Shown in pieces: positions 9,568 through 21,500 of a stretch of 64,000 bases of DNA (within the stretch, counting starts at the first letter, position 1; each line of letters starts with the position of its first letter). Below the pieces are notes generated by a model that was not told the origin of the DNA, did no database searches, and saw only the letters and a program-made list of their open reading frames with translations. The DNA is from Triops longicaudatus (Eukaryota; Arthropoda; Branchiopoda; Notostraca; Triopsidae), in assembly GCA_022885665.1 (NCBI GenBank), contig JAGQDJ010000213.1:1-64000 (forward strand), written 5' to 3'. Position numbers and translations under genes: made by a program.

Positions 9568-12500
9568 TTACGACTTGAGAAATAGCCAATATAAAAGGAT
9601 CTGAAACACAGACACGCAGCCGATAAGTAGGGCCATATCTTGTGCATTCATCCTCGTTTCTTGCGTTCGACAGCTCATTGCGACGGTTTCCAACAGATGA
9701 TGAATCCTGCCCAACTTTTCTTGCGATTCTTTCTGTGAGGCTTCCAATTGTCGCACCATGCTTACCAAACTGGAATATAATAAAAAAAAAATAAGTAAAA
9801 ACATAACCATGAAAATTTCTTTACAGTTTTTACCTGATTTTCTCGCTTTTTTCCTGTTTTCTTAATGTTTCGTCGTCCGATACTTCACTAGGAGGCGCTT
9901 CTCCATCGGCTGATGAAGAAGCACTTCCTTGTTTCGTTTTGGTTTTACTTGCAATGCCGTTAATATTGATGTTCTTCGTCCCCCGACCGGGCGCCCGTCC
10001 TAGCAATCTCGGGCGGAACTCCCGAGTACTGACGTCTCCTGCTTTGCTTCCCCGTTCGGAATGTTCCACACTGACAATACTGGCAGCTCTTATCATTGGC
10101 GTGCGGTGCATAGTTTTGGTAGCGATGACAAAGTTAGCTTCATATTGATACAAGTCATTCCGGGGATCCCACGGCCGCATGTCGGCATTTCGGTATGTCC
10201 AACATCCGGTAATGCTGTCTTGCTCAAAACAACGTGGCGTCCACGTCAATCCTTGCAACTTGCGTTCTTTGGTCGCCGTTCGTTGCGCTTCTTCTAACAA
10301 AGTTTTCTCCTCCGTAGCAGCTTCCTGTGGAAAACCGACACAACACCCAGTTGACCAAAAAAAAAGAAAAGAAAAAAATCTAAAAAATGAAGAAAAGCGG
10401 CACTACATGTCGCTATTTACTTGATTATCTTGGCGAATAGCTTCCGTGACGTGTTGCCACAGTTTCTCTGACTCATATTCCTCTTGGTCTGCTTGGGGCA
10501 CCACCATTCTCTTCAGTCGACGAGCACGAGTCTCTTGAACAGAATTCCAAAGAACGTGTTCTTCACCGGTACGTTTGTCTTGAATATAAATGGCTCCATC
10601 CCAATGGCCCGAGATGGTCGCCAGTGTTTCCTTGCCGAGTCGTAACTTGCCCGATACGTAATTGGTCAATTCGCTTTTTCCACCCAGTAAAGGCTGTTTT
10701 TCGCAATAGAACAAAAAGATTAAAATAAGAACGGAAAAAAGGCCAAGCAGGTTTCCGTCAAAATCAGATTTGCTGCTTAAGCAAGAAATCAATGCCAAGT
10801 GTAGCGTCTCACCTTCAATTTAAACTCCAAGTCAGCTCTGTAACCAGTTTTTTCGCACTCGATGGCAACTTCACCACCGAGTTCCATCGTCAAAGAACCG
10901 TAAAGAATGCCCTTGCAGTGGGCGTAGGGCATATTCAAGAGGTAATCTTCACCTCGCGGCAGCAAAGTCAGACGTGCTGAACCTTCTAATAAAGCTGACA
11001 AAGAATTTCCTGCACGAAATACACCCAGAAACAGAATTCATACATCATACTTTTTTTCTTCCACGTCAAATAAAAAGATGAAAAGGGGAAAAAAAAATCG
11101 GTAAGTGGAAGTTACCGTAATATTTGGATTTAGCCAGAATGGACGCCGACAACGTAAAGCCTTCTTGCCGGTTTGTCACGTAAAAAGCGGAAACGGGCGG
11201 ATGATGCGAAACCTAATATATTAAGGATAAAAACGGAAACAGGACGGCAATAGGAAAGAAAGCTAAGGTTAAAAAATGAGAAAAAAAGGCTGACCATACG
11301 TTTTTGGCCCATCAAATCGTTACGTTTCCTTTTATGGACGTAAAAAAAATCAATGCTAACTACTTTGGTCGGGGAACATTACTTGCTCTGCGATGTAGAA
11401 AGTTCGCGATCCTGAAGGATGCTTCCAGCAGCACCGGAACACTTCGCCCAGAATTGGATTGTATGGTTTTTTCAAACCTTTCGGCTTTTTATAGAACCCG
11501 GAGAGATACCACTGCACCACGGTTTTCATCCGCGTAAAAGGGTCATCTTCTTGCACCGCCCTATATTGCATTAGAAAGAAAGCAACACAATTAATCTTTG
11601 CTTTCGGCCATCGTTTGTCTCAAATAACGTTTACGATGCACTTCGCGGAAACAAGTTTTAAGAAGGTAAAGAGAAATTTGCTCCAACAAAAATTCCCTTT
11701 TAAGTTCTCTCGATTTAGTCGTCTTACTACATGATGCGAAGTACGAGAACGACAATGAATAAAGTTTCCGAAACAACAAGTTTGGGCAAGTTTTAATGGC
11801 ATCACTTCACCTCTAGGCCTGTCGTCAACCGTACCCGCGTCGCAAAGTTCTAGTAAAACATCGACAAACTAGTCAACCCTCCTTGTGTCCAACCAACTGC
11901 GAAACATGTTTCATTAAAACGAAAAAAAAAAGAAATAAAACGAGCTGTGAAGTTCTACAGACTCCCAGTCCGTTATTTACAAATGTATACCCAATGACAG
12001 AAATGTATCGCTTAAAGCAAAGACCAGAGAAGCTTCAAGTCGGAAGTTCAAGTTGTAGCAAAAATACATTCTAGAATTATACCAAAAACGCTTTTCTTGG
12101 GTAATTTATTACTATCTTTCATGTATAAATGCAATGAAGCATAAAACAAGGAAGCTCGCGCCTCTTTTCACCCGCCTGTAGCCTCTTTTCTATCAAAGGC
12201 GTGTTTAGACTGACAGCCTAAACCTCTTATCTGACTGAAAAATGAGTACGAGGTCATGCACATAATGAAAACACACATAATTCGGCGGTGTTTTTTATTT
12301 AACACAAAAAACTCAATCTTCGTAAAGACCTGCGTCAAATCTTCATGTTGGGGATCTTTTCAAGAAAAGTTGATGCTAGCTAAAGAGGTACAAGCTTCAA
12401 CATTGAGATACAAGTTAAACATTGTCTCTAAAACCCTTTTACTCTAAAGATTGAGGAAAGATCTTGTCACTAACCCAACACTGTGTCTTACAGTTCTCCA

Positions 12501-13678
12501 AGCTAGCATTAAGCTGCATTTTGTTCACAAACACGTTTTCCTATTCCAGAACTTTATAAACACAGACCATCGCTAGTTCGGCAACTTCTTCAGTCACGTA
12601 AGTCATCTTAGGCTTTATTGCTCTTTGTGTCATGGCTTGTATACAAAAGATGTACGAGTCTTCTTTATGATGAAAAATTGGTTCTGCTAAGAAATTAACC
12701 CTTTCCATTGTAACCATAACTTGTGTAATAGAAAGTATACTCATGTCGTCGTGCTTTTTTTGTTTCGATATAGCTTTCCGCAATAACCTATATTTGCTTA
12801 GTCCGGTCACGGTTGATAGCGTTTCGCACAAATCTCAAGCGCGAAGTCTATTTCTTTGAAGCTGGATATGGAAAAGGAACGCATAAACAACTTAAATTCA
12901 TTCTTGACCTGTTTGAGTATTGATACTGCACTCGTACTCTTGTACCTGCTCTTCGCAAAAAAAAAAAAAATATATAAAACTCATCCGACAATTATTTTAC
13001 GTTTTTATATGTACGATTTATGTGTACTTATATGTACGTAAGCATGATATTCAATCTCCGTAACCTTAGTGAAAGTTTACTCTCCTGACTCTTGCGCTCA
13101 ACAGGTCTTTAACCCATTAAATACTTGAACATATTACTTTACACCGTCTTGAAAATTAACATAAAATTTTATTAGTATTAATACTTGACAACGTGACGCA
13201 GATTTCGTTAATACTTTTTCCAATGTATAGATTTTTTCAATTATATTTATTACAATTATATTAAATTATCAAATATTCTCAAAAGCACGTAATTTAGTTT
13301 TCCTGTTTAAATAATATTAATTACAATTACAGATAGTTTTTGTTTCCGGGTCAAGTTGCATTCACTGACCTGGAGCTACGCATTATAATGGCTCAAGCAT
13401 TATGACGGTAACTTACTTGGAGAGAATATCTGCGTGATAGTGATAATCGGACAACTTATCCAGGAAGGATCTCGGTTCGAGAATGAACGTCGGTAAAACT
13501 ACCCGTGACAAATCCATGCCGGGTCTTAATTGCTTCACCAAATACCAGATGAGGGACCGATTATCATCAGCAATTTCCTCCGTTTGTTCGCCGGCCTGTT
13601 CCAAATCCAAAACAAACAGTCGTTACGAAAAAGGCCAATTGGACCCGCTTCCTCATTCTGCCCGCTACGCTTAAACTC

Positions 13679-13718
<40 letters not shown>

Positions 13719-16700
13719 GTACCGAGCCGAATTCTTCTTCTTCTTGTTCCAGGTAATTGGTTTCCGCTACGGCCAAGGAGTTCGTCTTCTGCAGCATCTG
13801 ACCCGTTTCTCCCGCGTCCTCTTCAGACTCAGATTCCGTGACAGGTACAACTCGCTGACTTCGCAAACTGTTGTCCAAGTCCGGATCGACTTTGCTGTCG
13901 GTAACATCATTTTCGTCCGTGTGACTGGCGTCGTCCAAATCTAACACGAAAAGGGTCCGACGAATAGAAAACAAGCAATAACAGACGCAAAACACACAAG
14001 AAGCGTTGCCGAAAGCCCCCCTCGACAACTCGACCTAACAACTACCGGCGCCAGGTAATTTCAATACGTCTACACACCATTCTAAAATTGATTATCTAGC
14101 AAACACGTCACTCAGTTTATTTCCCCTCACACACACAAAAAAGACAAGTACTGCTAACCCAACTATGAAAAAGCCGCAAGCGTCCGCGCTTATAAGCAAA
14201 TTCCGTGTGTGTATACCAATCAGAGGACATTTCACAGTCGACTGAATCTGGAACGGCGGAATCGGCGATTGCCGCTCCAATATGGCTAATGCATGACTGA
14301 TCTTTTGGTAAAACGGAGTAGGCGAAGGGCACTGTGACGAAGCTGGACTAACATGCGATTGCAGGCAAGTGCGTGGATGCAAATGATGATGATCTTCCAC
14401 CGGGGAATCCGACAAATCTAATCTCAGACCAACAACCGTGCGCCGAATATCCCGAGCAGAAATGAGAAAACGTATGTACACCGTCGATGTGCAAGAGCAA
14501 AGCCGAGTTTCAATTTAGAAACGGGGATAAGTTTCAAAGGAAGAACAGTCAAAGAAGAGAAAATGAGAAAAACCACAAAAGGCATTCCATGAGTTGCTAG
14601 TTCTCAAGAGAAAATTGTGTTATCAATCTTAAGGCGTTGCATAAAGAAAAATCACCCGAAACAGACCTTACCATGATCTTTGAAGTGTTTCTCGCAATCA
14701 GACTCGTTCCAATGCAAATCCGATCCAACTGTCGTGTCGTTGCCGTGACTTTGATTCAGCATACCGCTCAGGACTAAAGAATCGGCCGATTTTTGACTCA
14801 TGCTCCGCATCAGTAACGACGAGCATTTGACAGCCAGCTCCAGCGCGTCCATCCAGCATTTCCCGGCTGCTTGAGACGGGGCCCGGAAGATAAGATGTGA
14901 AGTAGGGAGAGGCTGTACTACAGCGGCTGAAACGAAAAGAGAAAAAATGTAATCAAGTTACGTGAAACTGTCATAAGAAGGTCCAGTATATTCGTTCTCT
15001 TCCCATCAAAAATGATCTAACTTCGTAACACAGGACTCTATAAAAGGCCCCTTCTTCGGAAAAAGCCTCTATAAGAGGGAAAGCCCACTTACGGATGGTC
15101 TCTCCTTCGGGTCCTTTCGGGGCCCAAATGGATTGGTCCAAGGGATGAAAGAGTTTGAAGCAAAAACCATCTTTCTTGGATGGCCGTTCGATAAGTTTGC
15201 ACGTGCTTAAGTGTATCGTTCCAACCCAATGACTACTCTGCAAAATACACAAGACAAAAAAATGTGAATAAAATACAAAATAACACCCGAGAGAAAAAAG
15301 ATAAGTCCCAAGCTTCCATAAAAGGGATCTTGATGCACTATATCTCTGTTACTACCCCCGTCCTCCAAAAGTCATCAGACTCACTCTCTCTCTCTTACAT
15401 CTATTTCTTTTCCTCGCGAGGATACCCTTTTGCTCCACTCCACATTGGCTTTTATTCTTGTCACGTCGACGTTCCTGCGTTTGCTGTACCCCATCTCGCA
15501 ATAGTCAAGTTTACCTTGGCTTTCGGGCTCTTGTAAAGCAGTATTAATCCAGGTTTAAGTATACACCACAGTTTGGTCCAGCTCTTGAGTGTGCCTCGGA
15601 CTTTGAGCCAATCTGCCAATACGATGACAGTCGGGTCTTTCAGTGTCGACAGTAATTCCTTGGCCACGCGTTTTTTCTCGTAGCGATAATTTTTCCGCTG
15701 CATCTTGTACGACTCCTTCCGTGCGAGAGACGACGCCACCGTAGCGCCCGTTTCGCCGGCACTGGGCGTGGCTCCTGCAGCAGTCGTGGAGACGGTGCTT
15801 GTTTCGCCGTTTGTCGATACGCCCTGCATGGAAAGAGACAACATGATGCATGAACCATGCGAGACATTACGCGGCAAAGGCACAAAAATGTCACAACAGG
15901 TTGCCTCGTGTCTAGTCGCAATGAAAACCTATCGTTCAAGGGCTTTCTTCGTAATTCACCTCCCCCTTCACTTACGTGTCTCCCCGGGCGGCTAATTACC
16001 AAATCTTTACAACTCACAAAAACAGCACGAAACGAGCTGATCAAGCTATTGCTCCGGCCCCTTTTCTCCACCAATCCTAGACTCATCACAACTCAGTGCC
16101 GGACAAGCTCGCGAACTAGAATTGAGGCTTTCACATTTTTTTGGGTCGTCCACGGCTTTTATTGCTTATTTTCTTTTTAACAAACCGTGACACTGATAAA
16201 GTTTCCGGCTCTTGAAACGAAAAAGAAGAGTCTTGGCCAGAGATAATTGCCGCAACGATGAAAGGCGCTTTTCACTACCTCCTTCGCCCTCCCACCTTGC
16301 CCACACACGGTTTACAAATAAACAGAGCCAACTCAAAGCAAATTTTCTCCCAAGACTACGTCTTGGCGCATTGCAGGTAGGAAGAATTGAGTTAATTAAG
16401 CTATATTTCCCTGTCAAGCATTCCCCTCCGTCGGTAGGCTCTACAACGCCACTCAAGTTCTATGACTGCCTTTCGGTGTCACCAATTGGATGGCACCGAA
16501 ACACTAAATTCACGTAGTAGTTTTAGTTCTGGATTAAGCAGCCTTAGGTCAACCAAGGTCAGCCAACAGTAATATTGATTCGACCCCTGCGGAGCATAAA
16601 AAGACGAGTTTTATTGCTCGGATGGGTACATGTGTCGCTTCGAGCTTCACTTGCGTTATTAACATAACGAAGATGACCAGGCTATGAAAAAATAATTTGA

Positions 16701-18564
16701 GCCGGAACCGTCACTTCCTTTGGCTTTGTTTTGCTACAGAAACACCCCCTACCATCCCCAGGCCCTTTAGCCTCCCCGGATCGAAAGTGATCAAGTTGAC
16801 GTTGAGGATTTGGCAAAGAGACACTATTACGGACTACACTACGCGTTAGTTGATAAGGAACGAAGAAAAAAGGGTCCAGGATCAATGATGAGCCTGCTGC
16901 GAAATCGATATAACGCTTTGGGTAAAATTGCCGGGTGTAAGAATCGGGGCCGGATAATGAGGGGGGGTTCCTGTCGGAAGAAATAAAATAAAGAAACTCG
17001 AGCAGTATTTTTAGGGATTTATGCTTGCCGGGACAGATTTAAGAGGGTAAAGCGTGTAAAGAGTCGGGGAGTCCATCCACACACTCCCAATGCATTATCC
17101 AAGCTGTCGAGCGTTTTGATGAAGTTGCGAAAGATCGATCTTGCGTATTATAAATCTGTTGGCTAACCTTGTCAAATCAAAGAACACGGAGACTAAACAC
17201 GACACGCTCTATCTCGCACCCTTTACCTCATCCTCCCCTGTGCTTACGTTTCCATTTATCTTACGGCGACTTGGTAAAGCGCGCAATCTGAGCACGCGTT
17301 TCTCGTGACGCACAGAAGTCCCTTGTCCAAGCGACCTTGTCAGGTTCACAACTACTAAGACTACATGCTAATAGCTGTTTCCAAGTTGATTTTAGTTTAC
17401 TTCAGGAATTTTGTTCAACCAAAGCGGCCGGGAATGCTCTTCTCCCATTCTGTGTGACAAGGATTTGGATAAATAAGATTTGAGCGAAGCCGCAGGGGAT
17501 GAGCTGCTATTGCTCATAAAAGCAGCTGCTATTGTCCAGTGGATCGTTAAGGAAACAATGACCAGCACCGATATATGAAGCACTGGAGCTGGATCCCGAT
17601 TTTGGCTTGGTTTTTGCCGTTCACCGTGCCACACGCGCGTACGGATAGTGTACCTACAAAAACACACGTCATCTACTGTACTACTGAGAGCGTATGTGTG
17701 TGCATGTGCCTGGTCGGCTCACGGAACTATTTTCGTGTTCCGTAACTACCGAGAGTTTGGCTTGTAGAAGGGGGGGGGGCATGGAGGGGAACGGAGAGTG
17801 AACGTCCATGCGCATATTTGCTTGCCACGTTTTCCTAAGCAAGGCCAATGAACAGTATCAGCGGGTAGAGAATCAACCGTCCCTTTTCTCTGCGTTCAGA
17901 GCGAATAAGCATCGCCAACGCCGAAACTGAAGTTACATTGTCATGCAAACAAGGTGGCGGTCAAAATCGTCGCTGATCGGTTGCCAAAAGTCTGCGAGAT
18001 TCTAATAGCCTAACAGAGCGAACAATGTTTTACAAAGTTCTGTTGAACTTGTGACTGCAGAGCTTCTTCAATCGATATTGTAACCAAGCCGAAAAACGCG
18101 CTCGAGTATTAAGCATTTCAAGCCTCTGAACTCGGAATGGGGGGAGTGCGGGTGGGATTTTGTAACTTAATTTGCAAACGGCATGTGAGTAAAAGGTCAG
18201 AAGTTGGTTCTTCGGGAAACTTGGGGCGTTATGACTCGGGGAGGGCGCATAATAGCATAATCAGGTTAAAAGGCCGGCACATTGGGAAGAACCGAAACTT
18301 TTAGGCCTACCAGCAACGAAGTATCGTCGTCTTCATCTCGCTCGCTGACGTCATGTACCGGGGTTGAAATTCCTATAGAATGAAATGAAATTAGACAACT
18401 TCCTCTCCCGGGTGCCGCCAATTAAGGAGGCTTATAATGTAACGCATGCACGGATTCGGAAAAAAAGCAATTATGGAGCAAAGTATTATAAGGCTTTGAT
18501 TTTGAAATAGGTACCAATTATGCTTACCCGGTCCTTGTAGGGACAACTGTGTTTGAACAGCCAT
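9568..18564 (-). CDS. OSBPL8: Oxysterol-binding protein-related protein, ORP5/ORP8 type
   Basis: Predicted ER-anchored lipid transfer protein. Family members exchange phosphatidylserine for PI4P at ER-plasma membrane contacts. Fourteen exons: 18564-18528, 18372-18311, 15823-15515, 15237-15093, 14926-14672, 14417-14217, 13940-13723, 13595-13417, 11560-11383, 11212-11116, 11009-10813, 10693-10421, 10324-9834 and 9769-9568, giving 947 aa plus TAA, all in phase. DTSLLG near residue 30 resembles the human ORP8 N-terminus. The basic ARKESYKMQRKNYRYEKKR block leads into a PH domain (about 99-220, ADWLKVRGTLKSWTKLWC..MDALELA). The ligand domain starts near 424 (KQLRPGMDLSRVVLPTF..EPRSF) and carries EQVSHHPP (527-534) and MPYAHCKGILYG. 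A C-terminal hydrophobic segment near 927-945 is the membrane anchor that separates ORP5/8 from soluble ORPs. ORP5 versus ORP8 is not resolved: invertebrates often have one gene for both. The first ATG (18564) has a good context, AACCATGG. Confidence 0.95.
11561..13416 (-). other. ORP8-type gene intron 8
   Basis: 1856-bp intron between the EPRSF/HADILSK exon and the KAVQEDDPF exon. AT-rich in its upstream third (13100-13340). No further exon with matching phase 2 was recognised. The open frame at 12541-12831 (minus) shows no domain. Confidence 0.6.
13683..13716. repeat. Homopolymer A34 (T34 on the gene strand) in intron 7 of the ORP8-type gene
   Basis: Thirty-four uninterrupted A on the plus strand. 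On the transcribed strand it is a T34 tract starting about 5 bases inside the donor site (GTACGA) of a 127-bp intron. Length is likely polymorphic and prone to sequencing error. Confidence 0.95.
15824..18310 (-). other. ORP8-type gene intron 2
   Basis: 2487-bp intron between the DTSLL exon and the GVSTNGE exon, phase 0. It contains the possible alternative first exon at 17401-17517 and a run of ten G at 17770-17779. Open frames at 15640-16089 and 16166-16517 show no protein features and are treated as chance. Confidence 0.6.
17401..17517 (-). CDS. Possible alternative first exon of the ORP8-type gene
   Basis: Begins at an ATG at 17517 and reads MSNSSSSPAASLKSYLSK and on to NKIPE, ending at a GTAAAC donor in phase 0. 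That is exactly the phase needed to join exon 3 at 15823, giving ..NKIPE-GVSTNGE... The Ser-rich, basic content is compatible with an unstructured N-terminus. It would replace the 33 residues of exons 1-2. ORF content and phase fit, but there is no homology support, so a chance match remains possible. Confidence 0.35.
18346..18353. promoter_or_regulatory. CRE palindrome TGACGTCA (inside a coding exon)
   Basis: Perfect CREB/ATF consensus octamer within exon 2 of the ORP8-type gene, about 210 bases inside the gene from its ATG. It encodes part of VHDVSERD, so it may simply be coding sequence. Confidence 0.3.
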
Positions 18565-21500
18565 GGTTTTCAAGCTTCGTTAGCGAATGGCGGGGTGTTG
18601 CCTGCTCAGTAGATTGTGCAGGAAGCTAAACGGGTAAATCAGTATACAACTAAATGATCCACGATCCGGAACGATAATTATAACTTGCGCTGCAGATACA
18701 TGAGAATAATACCAGTGACATGGAGTGTCGCACTTAAATCACTGCTAAATACATGATTTGTTTACATGCACAAATCTGGGACTCATTTGTGCTCCTGCAG
18801 GTTTCTGTCTAATCCTGGCTCACCGCTCTTCCGCAGCCGCGCGATGTCGCTTTTCGAACTGTTTTTATGGTCAGGATACGACCTTTGCTTTTATTATTTT
18901 TTAATAGATGGCAGCAGCTCCCAGCGTACCAGTTCCAAAAATTCGTTAACAGAATTTTGCAGCAGACGCCATATTAAATTTTAATTTAAATGCATACAAA
19001 AGTAGTCAAAAAGTTGGTGCTTCATCATTCTTAGGAAAGTGGAATCCAAAGTATGTAATTGTGATAACTTCTGTAGCCGTGTTTCTGCCTTTATCCAAAC
19101 CGAAAAACATTTCGTATTGTGCGGGCAGTATCCGCCATTCAATTGAGTATCGTTAATTTGCCACGACCACAAATTCTAACACCAAATATTATAATTCACT
19201 TAATCCTGTGAATTTTTTTTAGTACTGAATGACGGAAACGCGGAAGTGAGAACGGAAAATTTCGCGGGTTTGAGATTCTAAAAACATACCGTATAATTTG
19301 GTGTTCAAGTCTCAGATCTTTCTTTTCAGTTACGAGTTTCTATTCAAACGGGCCTCAGTATTACATAGATAGATAAACTTAATCCTTATCAACCACGTAT
19401 ATTTTTATATTATTGTAGCGAATAATAGATATGTGAACCTGTCGAAAAATCTTCGCTTAGCTCAAATCTAAACACAAATATAGTTAAATAGCTGATATTC
19501 ATTTTTTGATTTCAGATCCAACGTAGGCTGCGCCTGCTCTCGTTTCAATTTGCTTGAATTTCTATACGCTTTTTGTTTTGCCTATTAAGCTACGTTGTTC
19601 TTGTTGATCGAGTTACAAACATAAATGTTGAGATGAACTAGTTCATGTTGAATTGAATGTTTGTGAAGTGCACACGTGTATGGAGAAAACCAATATTGGA
19701 TTTTGCATTCATGAGTAAAAAAGTAAGCGGAATGCAAATTTATGGTTTTACAGATCTGGGTTCGCCTGTGTTTGTTTATTGTACCTTAGACTGTCAGAAC
19801 TGATAAAAAAGCTAAACTTATGGTTCATCCAGAGAAGTTAATGAACTTTGTTTATGCCAATATTTTGTAATAAAAAATCCAATGTCAACAGGGCAGGATC
19901 ATAAGCCAGACTCCCGGCATGTGAGCAATTTTTTATATGAATGCTATTTTTCAAACCGCAGGAGAAACTCGTTTGCAAATTCACGAAAAGGTATGGTAAA
20001 ATAGCGCTTACGAAATAAAAATCTGCAGTGGAAAAAGAAGCTAAATTTCTACTCGGGCGTATTATGTTTATATTTAATAATATTTTCTTTAATCCCAAAA
20101 GTAGTTTTCGTAAAATTCCGAATTTAGCAAGCCGACAGAGTCCAGAAAAAAAAAAATAATTTTCAAACATGTTTTGGGGCCAAATGGCACTGATAATTCA
20201 TGTGATTACTTGCAGTCAAAGTAGGCTACTAGATGGCATTGCATTTTTATTTGAAATAGTGCATTGTACATTTTATACACTAGGTGGCGTGAAATATTTT
20301 TTATATTTTTTTATTCCATCTGGAAATAGGGAAGCAACCGCACGAAGATATGGATTACGGTTAGCGGAAAAGGCGCGAGGTTTTCGAAAATCTGAGATTT
20401 AGGATTGCATGCCAAATTGTCATTCATTGTCTACGAGCCCAAAACCTATCGACAGAGAAGTCATAGACACGTATAATGGCAAAAGGCCTGAGAAAGCAGG
20501 TTGAAAACAGAGCACTCTTCCTCCATTATTTTCCAAGAATACCTCCTTTTCAGGATTACCTTTTGAATGCATAATTTAGCGACAGTCTTTTGTTACTCCG
20601 ACCCAACCGTATCCAGCCCACACAGCCCATAACAATACAACTTGGCAAAAGGCAAGAAAAGAAAAGTCTAAATAGGGCCAACAATAGAACTCTCTGGTCA
20701 TCTTGTTCTCACTCTTGTTCCTTATGTTTAACATCACCGAATACATGAGCGGGTTGAGAGGGACCAGCCCGGCTTTTCGAGGAACATTTCAAAGGTTGGC
20801 TAGCCTACATGTTGCCTAGCAAACCCTCTTTTGTTCGCATAGTCCTAAATTTGAATAAAGTCGCATGATCCTTCACATTGAGAAGCGTGTGACTTGCTGC
20901 TTGGCCTATTGGGCCTTTCTGGATCTTATAAGGTGGGAAATAGCATTGATGTGTCAGCTTCCACCGTTTTTTTTTTGTGTGTGTGTGTTTCAAATGAAAT
21001 GGGAGTGTCGACTTGACTCAGAGAAGCGCACAGCAAAGGAACGATAGGGGGTTCTGAGTATACCCTGGCTTTCCTAGTTGGTAAACAACACAAGAAAAGA
21101 CCCATTTTCGCACCACTAAACGTAACCTAACAGGAGGGCCCCGATCCTTCAACCCTTTGACTGGTTCCACAATGGTCTAAGATTGACCTTTGGCCCCCTA
21201 ATGTATACACATGCGTACTTTGTTCCAACGGCGAGGGCCTAGAGAAATAGTTTCTTTTAAAGAACTCTGGTCATAAAAATTTAATTTGGACCGTAAGATG
21301 ACCCGTCATTATAACAGCGCCAAATTTAGCCCCTCATTAAAAGTAAGCATACTGGGTTGAATTTTAATACGAAAGTCATGCTCAATGGCCTTCAGAACCT
21401 GTAACCTTTATTGCCCAACTGGAGTTAAACATCGTTGTGACAGAGAAGATATCGAATAATTTGGACTTGTTAAACAGTTTTACATGTTTCGTTTTACCTA

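Noticed and set aside
13567..14028. 153-codon minus frame with a phenylalanine run
   Set aside because: It is read-through of exon 13723-13940 into the T34 intron tract; the Phe run is the homopolymer, not protein.
15370..15410. CTCTCTCTCT stretch as a microsatellite of note
   Set aside because: Only a few repeat units; ordinary simple sequence.
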